Source: Bacteroidaceae bacterium (GTDB lineage Bacteria > Bacteroidota > Bacteroidia > Bacteroidales > Bacteroidaceae). From it: a stretch of 64,000 nucleotides of DNA. The DNA is taken from NCBI GenBank assembly GCA_017615125.1, contig JAGAAS010000062.1, positions 1-64,000 of the forward strand, in the 5' to 3' direction. The translations under genes and the position numbers were made by a program. Of the stretch, positions 26,986-34,756 are shown one piece after another (the first letter of the stretch is position 1; every line of letters starts with the position of its first letter). The notes under the pieces were generated by a model. That model did not search any database, was not told the origin of the DNA, and worked only from the letters and a program-made list of their open reading frames with translations.

Positions 26986-28612
26986 TGTAAATGTATATGC
27001 CTTCTGAGGGATTCACTACGGGACGACCGCAAAGGTCATAGTAGACATCCATCTCCTCTCTGTCCAACTCTGCAATCTCAATGGATGTATCAAGGTCGTT
27101 TACCCCTTCTCCTGTCACAAACTCATAGTCGCCCAGTTCCTGAGCCACGATGTGCTGCACAAGGCTGTTCAGATAGTTCTCGAGATTGGTGTACCCATTT
27201 TCAGCCACAGCTTTTCCGTCGAGCGGATATTTCGGATTCAGCCCGTGAGCCTCTTCCCAAGCATCGGGCATACCATCTCGGTCGGTGTCGAGAGGACATT
27301 CCGTGCTGTTGAGCGTGGGCCAAGGGCTCCAATCGTCGCCGGCGTTGCGCGGCTTCAGGTCGTTTTGGCTGTCAATAATGCCCGGATAGCTGCGCCCCGA
27401 GGGGTCGCTCGTCCCCTGAAAGGTGTAGGAGCCGTTGCGGCACTCCCTCACCAAACGCTCGTCGATTATATCTCGAACCAACGAGCAGCCTGCTGTATTC
27501 ATCACTTTCTCGAAAGCAACCTGAGCCGAGTGCGTGGTAACGGTGCCGGGAGTGTTTGGCTCAGAAAGTCGCATAGCTGCCCGTTCGGCGGCAGTAATAT
27601 CGGAACATTGCACCGACTTGGTGTTCCAGTTGTCAGCCGTAGTGGCCTTTTCCAGCGAGTTGGTGGGTGTCTTATATGTATCCTTCAATGAACTGCACCA
27701 GTTGCCTTCTATATAGTATTTACCCAGGCGCGGGCGCGCGCTATCGTCGTTGTTTACGCCTATACTGATAAGCATAGCCCGTCGGTCGCCTGTCGTGGTG
27801 CCTGGACCTGGCTTGTAGTAGCAGTTGACTATGTTCGCATCCATTCCTTCGGCTCCGTAGCAGCCCACGACTTCTCCATAGTTATAAATCACGTTGTTTC
27901 GAAGGTCAACATTATCCCTTCCGTCCGTGATATCCATAGCGCCCAGTCGGGGAGTGCGGCTGCTGTGATGGGTGAGGAAGTTATGGTGGAACGAAGTCTT
28001 TGCTCCGCCCCAGATGCCTCCGTAGCCGTGTCCGCCTTTCTGGTGATTGCTGTAGCGGAGGCTTTCCGAAACGATGCACCATTGAAGCGTAAGGTTTTCG
28101 TCACCATAAAACGACACACATTCATCCACACTCCATGAACATGAGCAGTGATCGATGATGATATTCTTTATACCTCGTCCCCCCAAGGCATCGTCTTCGA
28201 CATCTGGATGAAGATCACCCATACGGATGCGGAGGAAACGCATGATTATATTGTTTGCGTTGACGTGTACTGGATATCCTGCAATACAGATACCATCGCC
28301 AGGAGCCGTTTGTCCGGCAATCGTCAGGTTTCCGTTGTTGATATTCAAGTAATCCTTTAGGAAAATAGTTCCACTCACGTCAAAGACGATGGTGCGTGTC
28401 TCCGTTTTGTTGATAAAGTAGCGGAGCGATCCGAAGGGAGGATTCGTAGCATCATCTTCAAGGTTCGTGACATGATAGACAACGCCTCCTCGCCCGCCTG
28501 TCACGTAGCGCCCGTGTCCTTCGGCACCCGGGAAAGCTGGCATATGGTCGGCTTGAACGGTAAGAATGGGAAGCAAAGCCAGAATGATTGTGCCGGCTAT
28601 CAGCTTTTTCAT
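26963..28612 (-). CDS. Pectate lyase, PL1 family
   Basis: About 549 residues from the start at 28612 (an upstream ATG at 28636 adds eight residues). Signal peptide ends at VQA. The parallel beta-helix at about 25-400 opens with the PL1 motif FPGAEGHGRYVTGGRGG; NIIIDHCSCSWSVDE and HHNFLTHHSSRTPRLG carry the expected calcium and catalytic Asp/Arg residues. It cleaves polygalacturonate by beta-elimination. Near 445 a calcium-binding DTDRDGMPDAWEE motif is followed by a sorting-like tail (VYYDLCGRPV...GIYIYKG) whose last codons fall in repeat C. It is 37 bases after GH28 in the same operon. Confidence 0.93.
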   Translation of the reverse strand: MKKLIAGTIILALLPILTVQADHMPAFPGAEGHGRYVTGGRGGVVYHVTNLEDDATNPPFGSLRYFINKTETRTIVFDVSGTIFLKDYLNINNGNLTIAGQTAPGDGICIAGYPVHVNANNIIMRFLRIRMGDLHPDVEDDALGGRGIKNIIIDHCSCSWSVDECVSFYGDENLTLQWCIVSESLRYSNHQKGGHGYGGIWGGAKTSFHHNFLTHHSSRTPRLGAMDITDGRDNVDLRNNVIYNYGEVVGCYGAEGMDANIVNCYYKPGPGTTTGDRRAMLISIGVNNDDSARPRLGKYYIEGNWCSSLKDTYKTPTNSLEKATTADNWNTKSVQCSDITAAERAAMRLSEPNTPGTVTTHSAQVAFEKVMNTAGCSLVRDIIDERLVRECRNGSYTFQGTSDPSGRSYPGIIDSQNDLKPRNAGDDWSPWPTLNSTECPLDTDRDGMPDAWEEAHGLNPKYPLDGKAVAENGYTNLENYLNSLVQHIVAQELGDYEFVTGEGVNDLDTSIEIAELDREEMDVYYDLCGRPVVNPSEGIYIYKGKKIIL

Positions 28613-28649
28613 CGAATCTTGTCTTTCGTTTTTCATAGGATTTTTTTCA

Positions 28650-30035
28650 TCAATTCATGCTTTTCCATATACTGTCCTGAGCCGTGAACACAACATTCTG
28701 GAAGCGGATGCGGGCAGTGTCGATGGCCTCAAAAGGTCTATCGCCCGTAATGTGCACGTTGCTGAGCTCTACATCGTGCAGCGGCATCTCGGGCAATCCC
28801 TGCATGATGCCGACACTTCCTGCAGAGGAGCAGGTAATTCCGTCCATATAGATGTGATGGAACGAGGGAGTAGTTTCGTCAACGGGTTTTTCTTCTCTGT
28901 CTCCTTTCGTGAAATAATAGAGGTCAAATAAGATGGCCCTGCTTCGGATGGAATTCATATGGATGTTGCTGCACCAGATATTCTCAACTACACCTCCACG
29001 CCCTCGGCAACTCTTGAAACGCAGCCCGTTATCCGTACCCGTAAACGTGCAGTTCGAAACTTTTATATTACGCACTCCTCCACTCATCTCGCTACCTATC
29101 ACAAAGCCTCCGTGCCCGTTGTAGACAGTACATCCGTCAATCACGACCCGTTCTGTAGGTACACCGCGTTGGCGTCCCTCCTCGTCTTTTCCCGATTTGA
29201 TGCAAATAGCATCATCACCCGCATCGAGGAAACAATCCTTCACCAGCACGTTGCTGCACGACTCAATGTCAAGCGCGTCGCCGTTGGCGGCATACGATTC
29301 GTTGAGCATCTTCACTCCATCGATGATCACATCCCGGCAAAGAACAGGATGCAGGCACCAGGCAGGGCTGTTGCGGAAAGTAATATCCTTTAATAGGACC
29401 TGACGGCAATTCTCCAAGTCCACCATCACAGGGCGAAGGGTGGATTTCTCCATAGGGTACCACGTTTTGCCGTCCTCGTTGAAAAATCCTCCGCGCCGAG
29501 TGAAATCGCGCCAAAGAGAAGGGCTTACGCCCATTTGCTTCACAGGACGCCAATAATCGCCATTTCCATCGAAAATTCCTTCTCCCGTGATAGCAATATT
29601 CTCCGCATCTGTTGCGCTGATTGGCGAAACGGCTTTCTCTCGTTTCTGACCTTCATACCAACGCTCAATGACGGGATAGTCCTCGGGGCTTGTTGAGAAC
29701 GATACAATAGCCCCTTTACTTAAATGCAGTTCCACATTGCTCTTCAGCTCTATAGGAGCGCTCACCCAAGCACCGGCAGGTATCACTACTGTCCCACCGC
29801 CCAAAAAAGCTACCGAGTCGATAGCCTGCTGGATGAAAGCGCTGTCGGTAGCAAATGCCTCGATGGTAAGTGCTGGAAAGACGGGTGCCTCAACAGGCTG
29901 CATATCGAAGGGAAGTGCCTCGAAATAGCGTGAATAATCAGCAGACGACTCTCTCTGATCATTGCACGAAACCATCAGAAAAAGACATCCTGCCAAAAGA
30001 GGCAAACGACTCAGCCAAGTGTATTTGTTTCTCAT
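28650..30035 (-). CDS. Polygalacturonase-type GH28 lipoprotein
   Basis: 461 residues from the start at 30035, chosen because it gives lipobox LMVSC (Cys 24); the long frame upstream crosses the promoter. Right-handed beta-helix with all GH28 blocks: NGDALDIESC, DAGDDAICIKSG (catalytic Asp pair), NGHGGFVIGSEMSG (His) and LRFKSCRGRGG (Arg/Lys substrate site). It hydrolyses galacturonan or rhamnogalacturonan backbones at the cell surface or in the periplasm; endo or exo action is not readable. It heads the leftward operon, controlled by the divergent promoter region at 30075-30131. Confidence 0.92.
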   Translation of the reverse strand: MRNKYTWLSRLPLLAGCLFLMVSCNDQRESSADYSRYFEALPFDMQPVEAPVFPALTIEAFATDSAFIQQAIDSVAFLGGGTVVIPAGAWVSAPIELKSNVELHLSKGAIVSFSTSPEDYPVIERWYEGQKREKAVSPISATDAENIAITGEGIFDGNGDYWRPVKQMGVSPSLWRDFTRRGGFFNEDGKTWYPMEKSTLRPVMVDLENCRQVLLKDITFRNSPAWCLHPVLCRDVIIDGVKMLNESYAANGDALDIESCSNVLVKDCFLDAGDDAICIKSGKDEEGRQRGVPTERVVIDGCTVYNGHGGFVIGSEMSGGVRNIKVSNCTFTGTDNGLRFKSCRGRGGVVENIWCSNIHMNSIRSRAILFDLYYFTKGDREEKPVDETTPSFHHIYMDGITCSSAGSVGIMQGLPEMPLHDVELSNVHITGDRPFEAIDTARIRFQNVVFTAQDSIWKSMN

Positions 30036-30074
30036 ATTCAGGCGTAGATTGAAACATGTATTATTAATCGTTTG

Positions 30075-30131
30075 CAAAATTAGAATGACACGCGCATACG
30101 TAGGTGCATTTTTTTTTTTAATAGGAGGAGT
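30075..30131 (-). promoter_or_regulatory. Leftward pectin-operon promoter with two half-sites
   Basis: Minus strand: -7 box TAATTTTG (30082 to 30075). Half-site AATGCACC (30110 to 30103) begins 28 bases upstream of the -7 box, and ACTCCTCC (30131 to 30124) begins 21 bases further up. Both follow an A-tract. Each matches AGTC(A/C)ACC at six of eight positions, in the same geometry as the rightward promoters. Confidence 0.6.
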
Positions 30132-30189
30132 TTTTAAAGAAATCCCTTTCAAATACTCTTCTTGAAACAAAAAAACAAAAACGTCAAAA

Positions 30190-30246
30190 AGTCAACCCTT
30201 ATAAAAAAATAGTCCACCTCCGTTGATTTTTTCTGCCCTACATTTG
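30190..30246 (+). promoter_or_regulatory. Rightward pectin promoter with AGTC(A/C)ACC direct repeat
   Basis: AGTCAACC at 30190-30197 and AGTCCACC at 30211-30218 are direct repeats 21 bases apart, each after an A-tract. The proximal copy starts 28 bases before the -7 box TACATTTG (30239-30246) and sits where a -33 box would be. This fits an activator-dependent promoter; the hybrid two-component protein at 34757-39043 is the likely activator. Confidence 0.7.
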
Positions 30247-30287
30247 CATCGTAAAAAAATGTATGTCTAACTAATCATAACAAAAAC

Positions 30288-32513
30288 ATGAAAAAATTTA
30301 CTCTTTTCGCTAGTGCATTGCTTGTAGCACTTTTTGCTTCAGCTAATGTAATTGTTGTGGAAACCCCGGAAGACTATGCAGCTGCTTATGGTAGCACCGT
30401 TGATGGTGACACTCTGATGCTTTACAGCGGCGAATATGTCAACCAGAATTTCCCCGCAGGAAAGACCATCACCGTTATGGCTCCCGACACCTGCGAAGTG
30501 TTCCTGAATGGTGAAGTAAGAGGTGACGGTGTCGGCGATGGTTCTGGCATCGTCTTCGAGAATGTCATTATCGGTAATGGTGCTTCCTACCTCTTTAACT
30601 TCACACCTGTTGGGAATATCAAGGTCATCAAGATGAAGAACACCGTGCTTGAGAATGTTTCTCGCTGCACGTTTTATCTTGGAGGTGACGCAGCTACGAC
30701 CTCAGTCGAACTGGTAGAGTTTGACAACTGTGTTCTTCGCAACCTGAACACGGGCAACTGGAACATGTCGTGGCATACTACTCCTATTTATAAATGGGTG
30801 ATTAACGAGAGTACCCTTTACGGCAACGATGGAATGGAATGCTTCTACAACCCCAGAGGAGCAACGGACAAGAGCCATGAGTTCATCTTCACGAAGAACA
30901 CCATGTACAGCGGCTGCCGCGATGCCAATCGTACGATTTGCAACGTTTCCGGCAACTTCTCGGGCGAGGAGTGCGTAGTTAAGTTCACCGACAACATCAT
31001 CGTTTGCCCCGAAGGCAAGAGCGCAGGCAAACTGTGGGACATCCGCGCAGGCTATTGGGATGTTACTGTTGCCAACAACCTGATCATTGGCTGGCTGATT
31101 CCTGATGTAAACGAGGACATCATGGATGCAACCGTTGAGAACAACTACACGCTCGAGGATCTCGGCATTGCTTCCATCGGCGGTATCTGGGCTGACGCTG
31201 CCAATGCTGACTTCACCCTCTACAAAGGCTACACAGCTCTTGACGGAAAAGCTTCCGATGGTGGCGTGCTAGGCGATAGCGAGTGGCTCAAGGAGGTTTC
31301 TGGCAACATGTTCACCCTCACGCAGGGCGTAAGCGAAGGTCAAGACGATATGGGTACCGTTAGCGGCCCCTCCGGCAACATTCCCGAGGGAACCGACGTT
31401 ACTCTCGTTGCTACTCCCGCCTACGGCTATAAGTTCGTGAAGTGGGTGAATGCTGCTGGAGAAACTGTCAGCGAGGATGCCACCTACACTTTCACAATGA
31501 GCGGCAACACCACTGTTTATGCTGTATTTGACGCCCTCACGATGTACGCCCTCAACATTACCTGCACCAACGGCGGAAACTACAATCTTTCTGACAACGG
31601 GCAGGATGGCAAGTACCCCGAAGGAACGGAAGTTGTCGTTTCGGTACGCACGAACCTCATCACCACCTTCACTTATGGCTATATGGCCGATATGTCTGAA
31701 TTCTATTATGGGAACGAGTTCGTTGTCGTAATGGATAAAGACAGAGACATCTGCCTCGAGTTCGAGCAGATTGACTATATCTGCGGATGGGACTTCACCG
31801 ACGGTAACGGCGCAAGCGGCGGCGCAACCCAGAATCGTCCTGCCGACTGGCTCAGCAAGGACTACAAGGATCCCGAGTACGTTCCTCAGCTCGACCTCTA
31901 CTACACGCTCTATCCCGATGCACCTTGGACAAGTGGCTGGTGGAACCGCACCGATACCTACACCGCTGCCGTAACCTGGCTGCGCTGCACCGACAAGGGT
32001 GACGGCACCGAGTTCAAGACCCCCGAAGGCGCTATGGACAGCACCAAGTACTACACCAATCAGGGCTTCTATTGGCAGACGGCTGTTTGCACGAAGGGCT
32101 ACGTGAGCGACATCTCCTTCAACTTCAAGATGAAGCGTACCTACATGGGTCACTACGACTACTTCGTACAGTACAGCTACAACAAACTGTCGTGGGAGAC
32201 TGTTGATACCGTTACCACAACTGGCGGTTGGCAGGATTTCTGCGACACTATCCCCAACACGGCAAACAAGGAGATGGTTTACATCCGTCTGATTCCCGAC
32301 GTTACCAGCGGCTATGATGCAAACCGTATCTTCGACGTATACGGCGTTTATGTGGCTGACATCTTCCTTGTAGCCGACGTTGACCCGAACAGCGTTGAGA
32401 CCATCGAGCTTCCCGAGACGGAAACTGGTTACTTCGACCTGCAGGGCCGTCAAGTAGCCGTTCCTCAGAAGGGCATCTATATCAAGAACGGCAAGAAGGT
32501 GCTTGTGAAATAA
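30288..32513 (+). CDS. Secreted beta-helix protein of unknown function
   Basis: 741 residues, signal peptide 1-19 (FASAN). Residues about 25-330 resemble the DUF4957/DUF5123-type pectate-lyase-like beta-helix found in pectin loci; no PL1 or GH28 catalytic motif is visible, so a binding role is more likely than catalysis. An InlB/Listeria-Bacteroides repeat lies at about 350-420 (GNIPEGTDVTLVATPAYGYKF, TYTFTMSGNTTVYAVF) and a weaker second copy near 425-490. A jelly-roll-like module (GWDFTDGNG...) runs about 497-695, then a sorting-like tail YFDLQGRQV...GIYIKNGKKVL. Codon use is markedly biased to C-ending codons, suggesting high expression. It has its own strong regulated promoter and terminator. 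Confidence 0.75.
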   Translation: MKKFTLFASALLVALFASANVIVVETPEDYAAAYGSTVDGDTLMLYSGEYVNQNFPAGKTITVMAPDTCEVFLNGEVRGDGVGDGSGIVFENVIIGNGASYLFNFTPVGNIKVIKMKNTVLENVSRCTFYLGGDAATTSVELVEFDNCVLRNLNTGNWNMSWHTTPIYKWVINESTLYGNDGMECFYNPRGATDKSHEFIFTKNTMYSGCRDANRTICNVSGNFSGEECVVKFTDNIIVCPEGKSAGKLWDIRAGYWDVTVANNLIIGWLIPDVNEDIMDATVENNYTLEDLGIASIGGIWADAANADFTLYKGYTALDGKASDGGVLGDSEWLKEVSGNMFTLTQGVSEGQDDMGTVSGPSGNIPEGTDVTLVATPAYGYKFVKWVNAAGETVSEDATYTFTMSGNTTVYAVFDALTMYALNITCTNGGNYNLSDNGQDGKYPEGTEVVVSVRTNLITTFTYGYMADMSEFYYGNEFVVVMDKDRDICLEFEQIDYICGWDFTDGNGASGGATQNRPADWLSKDYKDPEYVPQLDLYYTLYPDAPWTSGWWNRTDTYTAAVTWLRCTDKGDGTEFKTPEGAMDSTKYYTNQGFYWQTAVCTKGYVSDISFNFKMKRTYMGHYDYFVQYSYNKLSWETVDTVTTTGGWQDFCDTIPNTANKEMVYIRLIPDVTSGYDANRIFDVYGVYVADIFLVADVDPNSVETIELPETETGYFDLQGRQVAVPQKGIYIKNGKKVLVK

Positions 32514-32543
32514 GCAGACAAATCTTCTTGCTTGACAGACAAT

Positions 32544-32580
32544 GCGGAGAGGCTTCGGCTTCTCCGCGTTTTTTTTTTCT
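32544..32580 (+). terminator. Terminator after the beta-helix gene
   Basis: GCGGAGAGGC at 32544-32553, TTCG loop, GCTTCTCCGC at 32558-32567 and a T10 run. Confidence 0.9.
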
Positions 32581-32690
32581 TCATAATTATTTTTCCCTTC
32601 TCCAAAAAAATTTTTCGAGAAGGGAAAAAATTTTTTTCTTTCTTCATCTCGCGCGCTTCTTTCTTCATACGGCGAGATTCCTTCTCCATA
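32579..32690. repeat. Modular intergenic repeat, copy D
   Basis: Nearly the same as copy B: CCCTTCTC, A7T5, GAGAAGGG, A6T7, CTTTCTTCATCTCGCGCG, CTTCTTTCTTCATACGGCGAGAT and CCTTCTCCATA. It lies directly behind a strong terminator, so termination is not its only role here. Confidence 0.85.
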
Positions 32691-32728
32691 TTTCAGTATT
32701 TATTTATGAAGGGTCGTCATCGGGGATT

Positions 32729-32785
32729 TTTCATCCTATTGCGCTAAAAAGTCCACCCATACGAAGAGATTGGTCTGTATCTTTG
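32729..32785 (+). promoter_or_regulatory. Promoter of the second CE8 gene with shared half-site
   Basis: AGTCCACC at 32750-32757, preceded by an A-tract, starts exactly 28 bases before the -7 box TATCTTTG (32778-32785), as at 30211. A weak second half-site (TTTCATCC at 32729-32736, five of eight) lies 21 bases further upstream. Confidence 0.65.
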
Positions 32786-32812
32786 CCAGCAGATAGATTA
32801 TACACCTAAGAT

Positions 32813-34615
32813 ATGAAACGCATAGCATCCCTATTACTTTGCCTGACGACAGTCCTTGCCGTGCAGGCGCAGGCTGTCAGCCCGAAGGTTCCTTTCGACG
32901 GGCAGACGGACCTTCCCGTCAACCTCAACATTGTTCTGCAGAGCGACGTAGCAATGAAACTCGGCACCGACAGCTGCTTCCTCAACGGCGAATATATTGT
33001 GCCTAGCACCGTTACTTCATACGCCGCCATCTTCATTCCTGGCGAGCTGCAGTATGCGACAGACTACACGCTGGTGGTGCGCGACGGAGCCTTTGCGAGC
33101 AAGGCTTCGGATGAGCCCCTGAAGGGATGTACGGTGAGCTTTTCCACAGCAGGTCCTAAGATGCGCGTGTTCGATGCCATCGTTGCTGCCGACGGGACGG
33201 GCGACTATACCAGCCTTCGCGCTGCTGTAAAAGCCGCCCCCACAAACCGCACGCAGCCTTGGCTCATCTTCGTAAAGAATGGCGACTACGTGGAGCTCAT
33301 CCGCATCGCAAATGATCAACCCTACATCTCGATTGTCGGAGAGGACCCCGACAAGACTATCGTCGAATTCTCCATCACATCCAACGCGGGGCACGAGCGA
33401 GATCAGGCCAACTTCAAGGAAGCCGAAGGACGCGGGCCTGTCCTCTGTACGCTGGCTCCCAACACCTATATTCATAACATTAGCATCATCGACTCTTGGG
33501 GCTACGTGAATCAGGCAGGTCCTCAAGCGCTGGCGCTGGGTTCCTACGCCGATAGGTTCTGCCTTTTCAACAGCAAGCTGAAAAGCTATCAGGACACGTG
33601 GCAGACAGGGTCGGACGAACATAGGCACTATGCCAAACGAAGCTACATTGAAGGGGCTGTCGACTTCATCTACTGCTCGGGCGACGCCGTTTTCGACAGC
33701 TGCACCATCGGTTTCTGCCGCAACGGCTCCGTTCTCACCGCTCCCAGTCACGGAGCCGGCGTGAAGTACGGATACGTGTTCCGTGACTGCAACATTGTCT
33801 CGAGCCGCCCAGGCACAGCCCGCACGAACAACACCTTCGGGCGCCCTTGGCACAACAATCCACGCTGCTCGATAATCAACACCACCCTCTCGCGCGACAT
33901 TACGATGAGCGACGCGGGATGGATAAACCACATGGGCGGACTTCCTGCCGTGTTTGCCGAATACAACACTATGAACTATCAGGGAAAGCCTGTAGATCTG
34001 AGCAAACGGAACAACTGGTATTGGCGAGGCGGAAGCGAGCAGAATCCCGAAGAGACGTGCATCGCCAAAAGCATCCTCACGAAGGAAGAAGCCGACGCGC
34101 TGACGGTGAAGACCGTTCTCAGTGGCAAGGACAACTGGAAACCCGAGATAATCACAACAGAACTTGACGCACCTGCTGTCTTCTACAAGGACAACTTGCT
34201 GACGTGGACTTCCAACAAATCGGCCATTTGCTACGAAGTGCTGCGCAACGACGATTTTCTGATGTTCACCACCGAAACTCAATATACATTCGAAGGAGAA
34301 GCATCGGAATACACCATTCGAGCCGTCAACCAGTATGGAACCTTAGGACATAAGTCCGGCATTCCTACCTACGGTGATGCTACTTCCGTCAAGTCCCTCA
34401 CGGCGCAAAACAACATTGAAGTGTCTTTTAACAAAGGCCAGCTTGTGGCGACTGGCTTTGCAGGACAAGCCACACTTGAGATTTACTCGCTTGGCGGTAT
34501 CCTATGCTCAAGAAACACCCTTTTTAGCGGAGAGCCTGTTAGCATCTCCGACGGGAAGCCCGGTATAGCAAGAATTGTCTGCTCAGACGGCATTCGAGTT
34601 CTCAAATTCAAATAA
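32813..34615 (+). CDS. Pectin methylesterase, CE8 (second copy)
   Basis: 600-residue secreted CE8 enzyme. Signal peptide 1-20 (VQAQA), Ig-like domain at about 22-110, catalytic beta-helix at about 120-440 with QALALG, SYQDTW, GAVDFIYCSG (nucleophile Asp) and FGRPWHNN, then a fibronectin-like module and a C-terminal beta tail related to sorting domains (LEIYSLGG...). FGRPW matches the canonical CE8 motif better than the FGRAW of the first copy. Under its own regulated promoter; a terminator follows. Two methylesterases with different surface loops may serve differently substituted pectins. Confidence 0.94.
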   Translation: MKRIASLLLCLTTVLAVQAQAVSPKVPFDGQTDLPVNLNIVLQSDVAMKLGTDSCFLNGEYIVPSTVTSYAAIFIPGELQYATDYTLVVRDGAFASKASDEPLKGCTVSFSTAGPKMRVFDAIVAADGTGDYTSLRAAVKAAPTNRTQPWLIFVKNGDYVELIRIANDQPYISIVGEDPDKTIVEFSITSNAGHERDQANFKEAEGRGPVLCTLAPNTYIHNISIIDSWGYVNQAGPQALALGSYADRFCLFNSKLKSYQDTWQTGSDEHRHYAKRSYIEGAVDFIYCSGDAVFDSCTIGFCRNGSVLTAPSHGAGVKYGYVFRDCNIVSSRPGTARTNNTFGRPWHNNPRCSIINTTLSRDITMSDAGWINHMGGLPAVFAEYNTMNYQGKPVDLSKRNNWYWRGGSEQNPEETCIAKSILTKEEADALTVKTVLSGKDNWKPEIITTELDAPAVFYKDNLLTWTSNKSAICYEVLRNDDFLMFTTETQYTFEGEASEYTIRAVNQYGTLGHKSGIPTYGDATSVKSLTAQNNIEVSFNKGQLVATGFAGQATLEIYSLGGILCSRNTLFSGEPVSISDGKPGIARIVCSDGIRVLKFK

Positions 34616-34656
34616 AGAAAGAAGCACGGCATTGCGAAATGTCCCTGCGGAAAGAG

Positions 34657-34688
34657 AGGCAGATACAGACTGCCTTTTCTTTTTTTCA
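34657..34688 (+). terminator. Terminator after the second CE8 gene
   Basis: AGGCAG at 34657-34662 pairs with CTGCCT at 34670-34675 and is followed by TTTCTTTTTTT. Confidence 0.75.
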
Positions 34689-34709
34689 CACACTTCTTCG
34701 TTTTGCTGT

Positions 34710-34739
34710 TTTGATTATCAAGTGAAATGCTTATTTTTG
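34710..34739 (+). promoter_or_regulatory. Promoter of the hybrid two-component gene
   Basis: -33 TTTG at 34710-34713, 18-base spacer, -7 box TATTTTTG at 34732-34739, and the start codon 17 bases later. It has no AGTCCACC half-site, so it looks constitutive, as expected for a sensor. Confidence 0.65.
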
Positions 34740-34756
34740 TCCCAAAATAACCACCA

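Noticed and set aside
31269-32453. 394-residue minus-strand open frame in the beta-helix gene
   Set aside because: Arises from the codon bias of the plus-strand gene; no product recognised.
32528-32747. Small open frames in repeat copy D
   Set aside because: Low-complexity Phe/Lys/Ser strings encoded by the repeat; the same strings appear at every copy.
33017-34282. 421-residue minus-strand open frame in the second CE8 gene
   Set aside because: Antisense shadow of a clear CE8 enzyme; Val/His-rich, no start region.
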